64,000 nucleotides of DNA, from assembly GCF_032401055.1 (NCBI RefSeq), contig NZ_CP135529.1:3098501-3162500 (forward strand), written 5' to 3'. Below are positions 30,267-38,576 of the stretch, one piece after another. Made by a program: the position numbers and the translations under genes. The notes below the pieces were generated by a model, which made no database searches, had not been told where the DNA came from, and worked only from the letters and a program-made list of their open reading frames with translations. Each line of letters begins with the position of its first letter. The stretch's first letter is position 1. The DNA is from Tardiphaga sp. 709 (GTDB lineage: Bacteria > Pseudomonadota > Alphaproteobacteria > Rhizobiales > Xanthobacteraceae).

Positions 30267-30294
30267 CAGATATTTCCGCGTCGCCGACTGTCAA
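30267..30294 (-). promoter_or_regulatory. Candidate promoter of the helicase gene
   Basis: Minus strand TTGACA (30289-30294), 16-base spacer, TATCTG (30267-30272). The -10 box ends only seven bases before the ATG at 30260, so transcription would start at or near the start codon, implying a leaderless or nearly leaderless mRNA. Confidence 0.5.
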
Positions 30295-30719
30295 GACGGA
30301 GACAGGTAACGACGCTTCAGAGCCGCGCTTTTTGATGGTTTGGAACGAGTCCGGAACGAAAGCGGCCCGAATCGGTGACTCGGCACCTCCATGGCCGCAT
30401 CACCCCAACATCTCGCGCTGACATTCTCCGAGATTGACTAGATCAAGTTTGTGACAGCGCAACAAGGGCCGACAAATCCCCGAAGTTATGAACAGCGCAC
30501 GGACTCCGAACCGGCTTTGAGTCAAGCGCCCGTCGCATGAAAGTCGCAAGCCGACTGCAAGAAAGTCGCAAAAAAACCGGCGATAACGGCCCTCAATTGG
30601 CATCCGGTCTTGCGGCCATGTTGCGGCACTCCGGCGGCGACACGCGCGCCGTTCCACGGCGATTCCGCAGCGCCCGTCGCGCCTCCGTCCGCTCAATCGT
30701 GTCTGGTTCTCAGTTCGAC
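30295..30719. other. Intergenic stretch between helicase and DUF3108 genes
   Basis: About 425 bases. Apart from the helicase promoter at its left end I see no gene, RNA or terminator. Short repeats of AAAGTCGCAA occur near 30541 and 30565. The DUF3108 gene ends at its right edge without an obvious terminator. Confidence 0.45.
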
Positions 30720-31715
30720 TCAGTTCGTCTTGGCCACGGCCTTGGCCGGCGCGGGGGTTGTGACGAATTCGGTGGCTTCCAGCATGGCGACGCCAAGCGG
30801 GGTCGGCACCACCATGCGATACGGCACCAGCACGCGGGTTCCGGCGATCGGCACCAGGGTCACTTCGATATTGCGCTGGGCGGCAAGATATTTGATGGCG
30901 GCGCGGTCGGGCACATAGCCGGCGATCGGCGTGAAATAGACGGCGCAGACGATGGCAGGCCCGCGATAGCCCTTCTCGGTCTTCACGCTTTCCATGCGCT
31001 TGTAGTCGAGCTTGAGATCGTAGCGCATGCGGCCATCGAAGATCGACGCGGCGGTGCGGCACGAATCCGGCGTCAGCAACTCGCCGGTGCCGCCGACGCG
31101 CATCAGCGAGCCGGTCATCGGATCGATCACGTTACGGCGATGCGCATCGGTGATCGGAATCTTCTCGGGATCGAGCGGCGGCTCCGGCTCGATGGAGAAC
31201 TCCTTCACATAGCCCGGCGTGATCAGCATCTTGATCGTCTCGGACTTCTTCGCGGAGGTGGTGACGGCCTGATAATTCGACGGCACCAGCGCGCCCGCGA
31301 CCACGCGGCCGGTGGACTGGCCGGAGCCCGAGCCGCCGGCAAATGCTTTCAACAGACCTGCGGTGCCGCCGCTGGCGGTCGCGGAATACTGGTCTTCATT
31401 GATGTCGATGGCCCACTGGCCCTTGCCCACCGCAATGCCGGCGAGGCTGGCTTCATATTTCGCTTCGAGCTTGCCGCCCGCCAACACCGCCTGGGCGGGG
31501 GCCTGAACCGGCACGGCGGCCGGGGCCTGGCCTTGCGTTTGGCTTTGGATCTGGCCTTGCGCCTGCGCCGAGGCCTCCACCGGCAAAACCGGCAGCATCA
31601 GGCCCGCGGCGACGGCGAAACGCGCGCCAAAACCCGCAAATCGCACTCTTGCAGGTGCGGCGGTCCGCGGGGTCGTCACCGGTCGGGTCACAAAGCGGGG
31701 CGTGCGAAGGCTCAC
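30720..31715 (-). CDS. DUF3108 domain-containing exported protein
   Basis: 331 residues. An Arg-rich start and hydrophobic FAVAAGLMLPVLPVEASA suggest export; a Gln/Ala/Pro linker (AQGQIQSQTQGQAPAA) follows. The DUF3108 region shows LEAKYEASLAGIAVGKG, VPSNYQAVTT, a central DSCRTAASIFDGRMRYDLKLDY and IVCAVYFTPIAGY. Two Cys may form a disulphide. Function unknown; DUF3108 proteins are periplasmic beta-barrel-like proteins. Start 31715 is uncertain. Confidence 0.85.
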   Translation of the reverse strand: MSLRTPRFVTRPVTTPRTAAPARVRFAGFGARFAVAAGLMLPVLPVEASAQAQGQIQSQTQGQAPAAVPVQAPAQAVLAGGKLEAKYEASLAGIAVGKGQWAIDINEDQYSATASGGTAGLLKAFAGGSGSGQSTGRVVAGALVPSNYQAVTTSAKKSETIKMLITPGYVKEFSIEPEPPLDPEKIPITDAHRRNVIDPMTGSLMRVGGTGELLTPDSCRTAASIFDGRMRYDLKLDYKRMESVKTEKGYRGPAIVCAVYFTPIAGYVPDRAAIKYLAAQRNIEVTLVPIAGTRVLVPYRMVVPTPLGVAMLEATEFVTTPAPAKAVAKTN

Positions 31716-31929
31716 TTGCTGATATCACCTGGTCGGCGATCCCCGGCTCAAGGCGCGGGGCCGCATCGCTAAATTCGGCTGGAGCGACCTGTTTCCGGCC
31801 CGAATACGTCGTTTATATGATGGGAACCGCGTCGGATTCCATGTGGTTTCCGCTCGTAGGACGGGCTATACACCCCCCGAATGCCGGGGCTTTTGCCGGT
31901 TTTGCCGCGACTTTAGCTGGCCGGATATC

Positions 31930-31958
31930 TTGACGATCGCGGCCAAGCCCCCTATACG
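31930..31958 (+). promoter_or_regulatory. Sigma-70-type promoter of rpmB
   Basis: TTGACG (31930-31935), a 17-base spacer and TATACG (31953-31958). The predicted leader is about 87 bases. The region 31716-31929 otherwise shows nothing recognisable. Confidence 0.6.
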
Positions 31959-32051
31959 TCCGCCACTCCTGAAATGGACGTGATTTTTGACCCCCTGCCC
32001 GGCTTTGGGCTCTTCGCCTTTTAGCTGCGGGGATGACAGAGGATTTTCGCC

Positions 32052-32354
32052 ATGTCTCGGCGCTGTGAACTGACACTGAAGGGCCCCCAGGTGGGCCACA
32101 AGGTGAGCCACTCGAACATCAAGACCAAGCGCCGGTTTCTGCCGAACCTGGTCAATGTAACCTTCCTGTCCGACGTGCTCGGCCGCGGCGTGCGCTTGCG
32201 CGTGTCGGCGAATGCCGTGAAGTCGGTCGACCACCGCGGTGGCTTCGATGCCTATCTGATCAAGGCCCGCGAGAGCGAGCTGTCGCAGAAGGCCGTGCTG
32301 CTCAAGCGCGCCATCGAAAAGAAGAAGGCAGAGACCGCAGCAGTCGCGGCCTGA
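32052..32354 (+). CDS. rpmB: 50S ribosomal protein L28
   Basis: 100 residues. Starts [20 protein letters not shown] and has [15 protein letters not shown] and [21 protein letters not shown], the alphaproteobacterial L28 signature. Structural protein of the large ribosomal subunit. Monocistronic between its promoter and a strong terminator. Confidence 0.98.
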   Translation: MSRRCELTLKGPQVGHKVSHSNIKTKRRFLPNLVNVTFLSDVLGRGVRLRVSANAVKSVDHRGGFDAYLIKARESELSQKAVLLKRAIEKKKAETAAVAA

Positions 32355-32392
32355 GCCTGACCTGCCGCTCAACTTGAGCGGACTGAAATTTG

Positions 32393-32425
32393 AAAACGGC
32401 CGGATCGCAAGATCCGGCCGTTTTT
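32393..32425 (+). terminator. Rho-independent terminator of rpmB
   Basis: Perfect 14-bp stem (AAAACGGCCGGATC and its complement) with a GCAA loop and five T. It marks the left border of the AT-richer island that follows. Confidence 0.95.
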
Positions 32426-32526
32426 GTTTGCTGGCAACTGCGATGAGCGCCTGTCGCAGGACACAACTATTGGTGGCACCTCCGAGTTAAAAGCGCCAAA
32501 CTGCATTCGAATGGGGAAGGCCGTAT

Positions 32527-34533
32527 ATGACCGCGATGAAAGGTGACGTTATCAATCGAGTTCGTCGGCTTCCAAAACCGTCGAAAGTCGCAGAAGCGCT
32601 ACAGCCAATATTTGAGGCGGTTAGCAATGCCGCGCATGCAGTCGAAGATCGATACAAAGACGCCTCGATCGCACAGGGGCGCATCTCCGTTACAATTAAG
32701 AACCTTAAGAAGCATGCGAAGTTCGAAGCCATTATCGCTGACAACGGCGTCGGTCTAACCAACGAACGATTTACAGCCTTTTGCACCACCGACACGCCGT
32801 TTAAAATGGAACGCGGAGGGAAGGGTATCGGGCGGCTTCTTTGGCTTGATGCCTTCGACGACATCGAAATCAATAGCGTGTTCGAACAAGGCACCTCGCT
32901 TCTTCGACGACGCTTTCGCTTTCGCTTGGACGAGAATGACCAGATAGTCGACGAAGAACTTATTGAAGCCCCCCAGGGATCATCAACGGGGACGACAATT
33001 ACATTTAAAGGCATCCGGGGAACCTCTTACCAAAAGCGGTTTCCTTCTCAAGCCAACTCAGTCGTCAGACATTTTGGATCACATTTCTTCGCTGACTTCA
33101 TCCTAGAAAGGTCTCCGGAGATTGCCCTCTTTATAGATGGAACGTCTGCTACATTCCCTAGAGATATTCGAGACCTTCTTATTGAAGATCGCGGCACAAA
33201 AGAAATTCAGAGCGAAGAATTCGGCGAGCTCAGCATTTCAAGCTTCGTTTGCAAAAAGGAAGCAAGCGCTGATTTTGATGGTACCCATCAACTACATTTT
33301 GTCGCCAATGGCCGAACTGTCACGACACGAAAGGTCGACGGGCTTCTCGGAATAGGCCGGTTCGGAGATAACGATTCTCATGTCTACCACGGCTGTGTGA
33401 GTGGCGCTTTTCTCGACGAGCGGGTTAATCAAGAGCGCACGAATTTCAACTTTGACGAAAAGGTCTCTGACGAGATCGCGAAACTTTGCGCGGAAAGCGT
33501 TCGCAGCTTCGCTCTAGGACCAGAGATTCAAATATTTGAAGGCGGCCGCCTCAAAACTATGAACGATTTCGTTGAGGAATACCCGTCGTTTCAATTCGAA
33601 GCCCCCGAAACTCTCTTGAAGCGAACTCCAAAGAACGCAGTCAAACCCGAGCAATTTGCACAAGCACTTATTCCGCTGCGAATTCGACGCGATGTCGAGC
33701 GTAAGAAACAAGTGCAAGCGATCGTATCGACCCTGGAATCCTCAGACGCAATTCCTATTGATTTCGCCGAAGCGGTAAGGAAAGCCGCGAGCGAAGTGCA
33801 AGCTGAAGAACAACGGCAACTCACCGAATACGTATTGCGGCGTAAAATGGTGCTTGACGTTATGGACGTTCTTATTCGACGGGTGCGCGAGATTCCAAAA
33901 GGAGAGGATAACTTTCACCTAGAAAGCACGCTGCACGGATTTATATGCCCCATGAAAGTGCGCGGCGACGATTTAGAGCAAGTCGAACAGTCCGACCACG
34001 ACCTTTGGGTGATCGACGAACGACTGGCCTTCGCGCGATATTTTGCATCCGACGTTCCGTTCGCGCAGTTAATCCATGATTCTCAAAACACAGAAAGACC
34101 GGACTTACTGATATTTGACAGACTCCACGGGCTAGGTTTCAACGAAGAAGAATCCCTAAAGAATGTTCTACTTGTTGAATTCAAACGGCCTGGCCGACCT
34201 GACTATGACGAGCGCTATTCGCCAATGAACCAAGTTATGCGCTACCTGAGTGAACTCACCTCCGGTCGCATTGAGACATTTGACCGCGACAACGTCCGAG
34301 TGGCACCGGACTGCATTTTTCACTGCTATATCGTCGCGGACATTGTTGGAGCACTAGATGTTCAAACAAGCGGATGGAAAACGACATCTAACGGACGTGG
34401 CCGATGGATTGATCTTAGCGGAAAGTATCGCGGCTCCATTGAGGTCATAGAATGGCGAGACCTTATATTGGACGCGCGCGCACGAAACAAAGCCTTCATA
34501 AACGCCGCAGGCGTTTTGTCGCCGCACCGATGA
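32527..34533 (+). CDS. GHKL ATPase - S5-like - PD-(D/E)XK nuclease fusion protein (putative defence protein)
   Basis: 668 residues, no signal or TM segment. N-terminal Bergerat ATPase: N-box E30 and N34 (FEAVSNAAHA), DNGVG at 72-76, GGKGIGR at 97-103, STGT at 153-156. A segment with HFVANGRTV (257-265) recalls the FVNGR of MutL/MORC S5 domains. A charged helical region (about 380-460) leads to a nuclease-like C-terminus: E466, D526 (ERPDLLIF), E551 and K553 (LLVEFKRPG), and Q569-x3-Y573 as in RecB-type nucleases. GC is about 42-52% in two blocks I counted, below its neighbours, so it is probably acquired. GGGAAGG precedes ATG 32527. Role inferred: ATP-controlled DNA cleavage. Confidence 0.82.
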   Translation: MTAMKGDVINRVRRLPKPSKVAEALQPIFEAVSNAAHAVEDRYKDASIAQGRISVTIKNLKKHAKFEAIIADNGVGLTNERFTAFCTTDTPFKMERGGKGIGRLLWLDAFDDIEINSVFEQGTSLLRRRFRFRLDENDQIVDEELIEAPQGSSTGTTITFKGIRGTSYQKRFPSQANSVVRHFGSHFFADFILERSPEIALFIDGTSATFPRDIRDLLIEDRGTKEIQSEEFGELSISSFVCKKEASADFDGTHQLHFVANGRTVTTRKVDGLLGIGRFGDNDSHVYHGCVSGAFLDERVNQERTNFNFDEKVSDEIAKLCAESVRSFALGPEIQIFEGGRLKTMNDFVEEYPSFQFEAPETLLKRTPKNAVKPEQFAQALIPLRIRRDVERKKQVQAIVSTLESSDAIPIDFAEAVRKAASEVQAEEQRQLTEYVLRRKMVLDVMDVLIRRVREIPKGEDNFHLESTLHGFICPMKVRGDDLEQVEQSDHDLWVIDERLAFARYFASDVPFAQLIHDSQNTERPDLLIFDRLHGLGFNEEESLKNVLLVEFKRPGRPDYDERYSPMNQVMRYLSELTSGRIETFDRDNVRVAPDCIFHCYIVADIVGALDVQTSGWKTTSNGRGRWIDLSGKYRGSIEVIEWRDLILDARARNKAFINAAGVLSPHR

Positions 34534-34542
34534 TAGGAGAAT

Positions 34543-34683
34543 TCACAGTAAAACTACGCGGTGACGCATCGTGATCTTGTCGCGGACAACGTCCGTCAGA
34601 AGACCGCTGGCGTGCATGTCACGCGCCGTTTCCAGCAGCTCCAGGGTCAGGCGGGTGCGCGAACCTCTCGTCTGATAGAGATA
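34543..34683 (-). pseudogene. Remnant of a small regulator/antitoxin-like gene
   Basis: The minus-strand frame has no start codon near its 5' end but reads RTRLTLELLETARDMHASGL then TDVVRDKITMRH, which resembles the N-terminal helices of XRE-type antitoxin/regulator proteins. It is cut off directly where the GHKL-nuclease gene ends (9 bases apart). I take it as a gene fragment at the island border; identity is tentative. Confidence 0.35.
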
Positions 34684-34730
34684 TCACGGGATTGGTAACA
34701 TTGAGCAGATGGATCGCTCGTCTGTCATGA

Positions 34731-34790
34731 GCCCCCTCACCGCCGCGAAGACGCGGCGACCTCTCCCCGGCGGGGAGAGGTGCGGCACCG
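34731..34790. repeat. Short GC-rich inverted repeat element
   Basis: Contains CCGCG..CGCGG and CCTCTCCCC GGC GGGGAGAGG palindromes. The CCCTCTCC/GGAGAGGG core is shared with the elements at 37567, 38577 and 51837, so it is a member or fragment of the same intergenic repeat family. Confidence 0.55.
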
Positions 34791-34855
34791 CCCTGATGTG
34801 CACGCGAAGCCCTTTCGAAAATGAAAGACGCGGCGATATCGGTACGAGGTGCCGG

Positions 34856-35128
34856 TCAACGAAGTGCGCGAGCGGTTTCGGTCCGGGTTGGTGCCGTCGC
34901 GGTCGTCATTTCCGTCCGCGGTGCCAGAACTCTCAGCTGATGCAGAGACGCCGTGGAGGTTGGCGCTGCCGACTGTTCCTGGACGTTCGCAGCTCCCAGC
35001 ACGCGAACCTGCACCGCCGATATCGGCAAACCCGCCGATCCATAGGTCGGCAACTCCGCAGCGAAGCCGGCGCAGCCACCCGCAATCGAGATCACGGCCG
35101 CGACGGCGATCGATAAGGTCATCTTCAC
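34856..35128 (-). CDS. Small secreted hypothetical protein
   Basis: 90 residues. A signal peptide (MTLSIAVAAVISIAGGCAG) is followed by AAELPTYGSAGLPISAVQ and a Ser/Thr/Ala-rich tail ending TETARALR. Similar small exported proteins are familiar from Bradyrhizobium genomes; function unknown. GTG 35128 has GAGGAG seven bases upstream and is the preferred start; ATG 35122 is two codons later. A repeat-containing AT-richer region lies just upstream. Confidence 0.62.
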   Translation of the reverse strand: MKMTLSIAVAAVISIAGGCAGFAAELPTYGSAGLPISAVQVRVLGAANVQEQSAAPTSTASLHQLRVLAPRTEMTTATAPTRTETARALR

Positions 35129-35454
35129 TATTAATCTCCTCGTAGGATTGAACGAGGGAGCCTAGACTTCTTTTGCTGCATTGCAACAGTTCAATACCGC
35201 AATGCAACATTGCAGTTTCCGCACATCGCGCCAGCCAGCCCCGGCCTCCCGAGGCTGCCCCGGCGCGACCTGAGGTGCTTTACGAATATTCCGATCACAG
35301 ACTGCGACGAAACGCTCATCATCGATCTGGTGGTCTCGGCACTCCCCTACGCCAAACGGACCATCGGTTCCTCATGTCGTGGAGCACGCCGTTACCGAAC
35401 GCCTTCGGCAGTTCGACGCCATGGCATTTTGGGATCGGTTTCTGGCGCCGTTTC
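35129..35454. other. Intergenic stretch with TGCAACA direct repeats
   Basis: 326 bases, no gene seen. Near the left end GCATTGCAACA (35178-35188) and GCAATGCAACA (35201-35211) are 23 bases apart, 50-80 bases upstream of the small secreted-protein gene, and could be an operator for it. The rest shows nothing recognisable. Confidence 0.4.
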
Positions 35455-36108
35455 TCATAGCGGTATGTGCTTTCGCGCGAATGTCATGTGTGCGACCCCG
35501 CCGGGAGAGGATGTCGTCTCGATCTCGTAGTCCTTCTCGAGACCCTCCACGCCATCCCACAGGCGTACGCCGCGGCCGAGCAGGATCGGAACCACCACGA
35601 TGTGCATGTGATCGACGAGCCCGGCGGCAAGGAAGTCGCGGATCGTGGTGGGACCTCCGCCGATGCGCACGTCCTTGCCGGCCGCAGCCTCGCGGGCCGT
35701 CTCAAGGGCCTCGGCAGGCGAAGCGTCGATGAAGTGGAACACCGTGCCGCCCTCCATTTCGATCGACGCGCGCGGATGATGGGTGAGGACGAAGACCGGC
35801 GTATGGAACGGCGGGTTGGGACCCCACCAGCCTTTCCAGTCCGGATCCTCATGCCATGTGGGAGGACCGAACTTCCTGGCGCCCATGATCTCGGCGCCGA
35901 TCCCGGGCGCGAACAGCCGCAGGAACGCGTCGTCGATGCCCGCCGTGCCGCCGGGCTGGCCGAGCATCTGGCGACCCCATCGGGTCGCGAACATCCATTG
36001 GTGCAGCCGCTCGCCGGCGTGACCGAACGGCGCGTCAAGGCTCTGGCCTTCGCCGGTGGCAAAACCGTCGAGCGAGACGGAGACATGTTGGACACGGGCG
36101 AGTGCCAT
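35455..36108 (-). CDS. Dihydrofolate reductase family protein (RibD C-terminal-like)
   Basis: 217 residues. Start MALARVQHVSVSLDGFATG, then EIMGARKFGPP, PVFVLTHHPRASIEMEGG, the nucleotide-site IGGGPTTIRDFLAAGLVDHM and VPILLGRGVRLWDG. This is the YwjB/RibD-C type reductase, usually NADPH-dependent with unknown substrate. AAGGAG eight bases before ATG 36108 decides the start. Same strand as the SRPBCC gene 60 bases upstream, so the two may be cotranscribed. Confidence 0.88.
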   Translation of the reverse strand: MALARVQHVSVSLDGFATGEGQSLDAPFGHAGERLHQWMFATRWGRQMLGQPGGTAGIDDAFLRLFAPGIGAEIMGARKFGPPTWHEDPDWKGWWGPNPPFHTPVFVLTHHPRASIEMEGGTVFHFIDASPAEALETAREAAAGKDVRIGGGPTTIRDFLAAGLVDHMHIVVVPILLGRGVRLWDGVEGLEKDYEIETTSSPGGVAHMTFARKHIPL

Positions 36109-36168
36109 GGCTGGCGCTCCTTCCTGCTGTTGATTGAATTTCCCCAAGCCGTTCCGGAAGCGACGGCG

Positions 36169-36612
36169 CTACTGCTTGATCTCGGGCTCGACGAGTTTCG
36201 TGAGCTTGCGCAGGGATTCCTGCCAGCCGAGATAGCAGGCCTCGGCCGGGATCACGTCGGGCACGCCCTGCTGCTCGATGTTCACCTCCGTGCCGACAGA
36301 CACGGCCTTCAACGTCACCGTGACCTTCATCTCGCCCGGCAGGTTGGGATCATCGAAGCGGTCGGTGTAGACGAGACGCTCACCGGGAACGAGCTCCAGA
36401 TAGGTCCCGCCAAAGGAGTGACTGCCGCCCGTGGTGAAGTTCCGGAATGACATCCTGTGATGGCCACCGACCTTCGCATCCAGCTCATGGACGGTGCATG
36501 TGAACCCGAAGGGCGGAAGCCAGCTCGCAATCGCGTCAGGTTCGAGGAACGCGCGATAGAGCTTCTGCGGCCTGGCGGCAATGACGCGATGCAGACGGAT
36601 CGTGCTGGGCAT
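36169..36612 (-). CDS. SRPBCC family protein (AHSA1-like)
   Basis: 147 residues. Helix-grip fold features: IRLHRVIAARPQKLYRAFLEPDAIASWLPP at the N-terminus, GGTYLELVPGERLVYTDRF, MKVTVTLKAVSVGTEVNI and a long C-terminal helix GWQESLRKLTKLVEPE. Such START-like proteins bind hydrophobic ligands; function unknown. Commonly found next to regulators and small reductases in this group. Confidence 0.9.
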   Translation of the reverse strand: MPSTIRLHRVIAARPQKLYRAFLEPDAIASWLPPFGFTCTVHELDAKVGGHHRMSFRNFTTGGSHSFGGTYLELVPGERLVYTDRFDDPNLPGEMKVTVTLKAVSVGTEVNIEQQGVPDVIPAEACYLGWQESLRKLTKLVEPEIKQ

Positions 36613-36731
36613 GGGCTTCTTCCTGTGGCTCGGTTACTTCGGTTGTCGTCCGGCGGGCAGCTTCCGCCGCCCGATACATCCATGACGAACGGGCCCGCCA
36701 AGCCCCGACATCTCAGCGGAATAAAAATCCT

Positions 36732-36917
36732 GACAGTCTCTCTATCGCGCTGAAGGATGCGCCCGGCGCCGGGAGCCGGGAAATCGTCGCAGGGCTGGTG
36801 GTCGATCTCGACGCCAACTGCGATGTGGTGGGCTTCGCTATCGATCAGGCATCCGGCAAGCGCGACCTCACGCGAATCGAGACGTTCGCGCTGCCAGCGG
36901 TGAGCGCAGCAGAGTAA
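36732..36917 (+). pseudogene. DUF2283 family remnant, 5' end lost
   Basis: The plus frame reads DSLSIALKDAPGAG, REIVAGLVVDLDANCDVVGF, IDQASGKRDLTRIETFALP and stops at 36917. That is the pattern of DUF2283 proteins (D-x-LYI..L.D ... VDLDADGNVVG..I). The expected start (M..YDP.T) is missing: the only nearby ATG (36682) is in another frame. I infer a small gene damaged at its 5' end; function of the family is unknown. Confidence 0.5.
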
Positions 36918-37160
36918 GCGCAAGGCCCCTCACCCGCGGGTGTTGCGGTTTTCACCAACGCTTTGCCAGCTTTCTTTGTCATCACTGACCTCGATCAAAA
37001 ATCTCATTCGTGAGAGTGCTGATGTGCTGCTGCCAGTATAGCGCATCACCGCTTTTCCCGCACCAAATCGCCTCATTTCCTCCGGGAACGCAGTGCAGCG
37101 TGCACCGTTCTTAACCCGGTTGCGCCGCATGCGGCGTGTGGGACAGATGAGGAGATTTCG

Positions 37161-37496
37161 ATGCAACAGATTTTGAAGAAGGCCGTGTTTTCGAAGGCCT
37201 TGCTTCCGCTGGCACTGGCGGGCGCGATTGGCGTCGCGGCGCCCGCCTTCGCCGCCGATGTCTATATGCGCCAGCCCGCGCCGCGCGCGGCCATGGTGCC
37301 GGTGCCATCGGGCCCGCTGACGCTGCAGGATGCGCTGGCGATCGCCTCGGGGATCGGCGTGGTGACGGTGCAGAACACCCATTTCGACGACAACGAATGG
37401 GAGATCGAGGGCCGCGATCAATACGGCAAATGGATCCAGGTCGACATCGATGCGCGCACCGGCGAAGTGCGCCATGTGGACCGTTCGATTATCTGA
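37161..37496 (+). CDS. PepSY domain-containing exported protein
   Basis: 111 residues. A signal peptide (ALLPLALAGAIGVAAPAFAA) is followed by a PepSY-like domain: TLQDALAIASGIGVVTVQ, DDNEWEIEGRDQYGKWIQVDI, and DARTGEVRHVDRS. PepSY domains inhibit peptidases or sense metals/ligands in the periplasm. Ends with a terminator 20 bases later; standing alone. Confidence 0.88.
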   Translation: MQQILKKAVFSKALLPLALAGAIGVAAPAFAADVYMRQPAPRAAMVPVPSGPLTLQDALAIASGIGVVTVQNTHFDDNEWEIEGRDQYGKWIQVDIDARTGEVRHVDRSII

Positions 37497-37516
37497 TCGG
37501 GTGGGAAGTGAGCAAG

Positions 37517-37546
37517 CGGCGCGCGTTGAGCGCGCCGTTTGTTTTT
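37517..37546 (+). terminator. Rho-independent terminator
   Basis: Stem GGCGCGC / GCGCGCC, GTTGA loop, then GTTTGTTTTT, directly after the PepSY gene. Confidence 0.85.
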
Positions 37547-37566
37547 GTGGTGAGTGCTGACGCTAA

Positions 37567-37706
37567 TGGCTCCCCTCTCCCCTTGCGGGAGAGGGTGGCG
37601 CGTAGCGCCGGGAGAGGGGGCCGCGGGCGACGGAGCTTGTGGCGCCCCCTCTCCCTGACCCTCTCCCGCCTAGCGAAGCTTCGCTTCGCCTGGGGGAGAG
37701 GGGACA
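37567..37706. repeat. Palindromic intergenic repeat element (CTCTCCC family)
   Basis: Arrays of CCCCTCTCC / GGGAGAGG arms around two hairpins, including TAGCGAAGCTTCGCTTCGCC. A 45-base block (37658-37702) is identical to 38603-38647. It lies between convergent genes (PepSY and HAD), where such elements usually sit. Confidence 0.8.
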
Positions 37707-37746
37707 CTTCTGTCGGAGTGAGGTCGTCGAATACTGGTGACGTCGT

Positions 37747-38379
37747 TTAAGTCAGCTTCAATCCCGTCGCGGCTTCCAGTTCGGCCAGCGCCTGCGCGGC
37801 GGATGTCACCTTGATCGTGGTCATGCCGAGTTCGCGCGCGGGCTTGAGGTTGACGCCGAGGTCGTCGAGATAGACGCAATGTTTCGGATCGACCGACAGT
37901 TTGTCGGTCATCATCGTGTAGATGCGCGGATCGGGCTTGCGCAGGCCGATCTTCGCGGACTCGATGACGTGATCGAACAGCACCATCACCTCGGCCACAT
38001 AGAGCGCGCGGCCGTCGGTGGAGCCCATCGCATTGGCCGGCAGGTTGTTGGTGATGCAGCCGGTCTTGAATGTTTGCTTGATGCGGCGCAGCGCCTCGAC
38101 CATCTCCGGGCGGATCTCGCCTTTCAGCAGCTTGACCACATCGCGGCCCGGCACTTCGGCGCCGAGCGCTTTGGACTCGGCGGCGAACAGCGCATCGAAG
38201 GTTTCGAGATCGATTTCGGCGCGCTCGAATTTCGCCCAGGCGTTTTCAAAATGGTTGTCCGCATTGGTACGGCGGATGATGTCCTTCGGCAGGCCATGGC
38301 TCTGCTCGTAATGCGCAAAGGCCTCGAAGGGCGAGGAGGTAATCACCCCGCCGAAATCAAAGATCACCGCAGAGATCAT
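37747..38379 (-). CDS. HAD-superfamily hydrolase
   Basis: 210 residues. HAD motif I DFGGV near residues 8-12 (nucleophile D8; the usual second Asp is replaced by Gly, as in many dehalogenase-like family members), motif II TGCITNN, motif III Lys in IGLRKPDPRIY and motif IV YLDDLGVN. Probably a phosphatase or epoxide hydrolase-N-type HAD protein of unknown substrate. ATG 38379 starts the conserved ISAVIFDFGG; the open frame upstream is repeat sequence, not protein. Confidence 0.9.
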   Translation of the reverse strand: MISAVIFDFGGVITSSPFEAFAHYEQSHGLPKDIIRRTNADNHFENAWAKFERAEIDLETFDALFAAESKALGAEVPGRDVVKLLKGEIRPEMVEALRRIKQTFKTGCITNNLPANAMGSTDGRALYVAEVMVLFDHVIESAKIGLRKPDPRIYTMMTDKLSVDPKHCVYLDDLGVNLKPARELGMTTIKVTSAAQALAELEAATGLKLT

Positions 38380-38439
38380 GTTCTTCCCTTTTGTTACCCG
38401 GCCGCTTTTATGAATCGACCACGCCGCCTCACACTCCGA

Positions 38440-38528
38440 CGTCATACGCGGGCTTGACCCGCGTATCCATCTTTTGGATTTGCACTGTCGGCTGAAGATG
38501 GATGGCCGGGTCAGGCCCGGCCATGACG
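38440..38528. repeat. Inverted intergenic repeat (CGTCAT...ATGACG family)
   Basis: Ends CGTCATACGCGGG and CCCGGCCATGACG are inverted, with internal inner arms ATCCATC/GATGGAT. Similar in build to the elements at 53975-54006 and 60191-60299. Confidence 0.7.
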
Positions 38529-38576
38529 TCGGGAGAGTTGGGAGCGTCGTCGAGGCGAAGTTGGAGCTTGCGGAAA

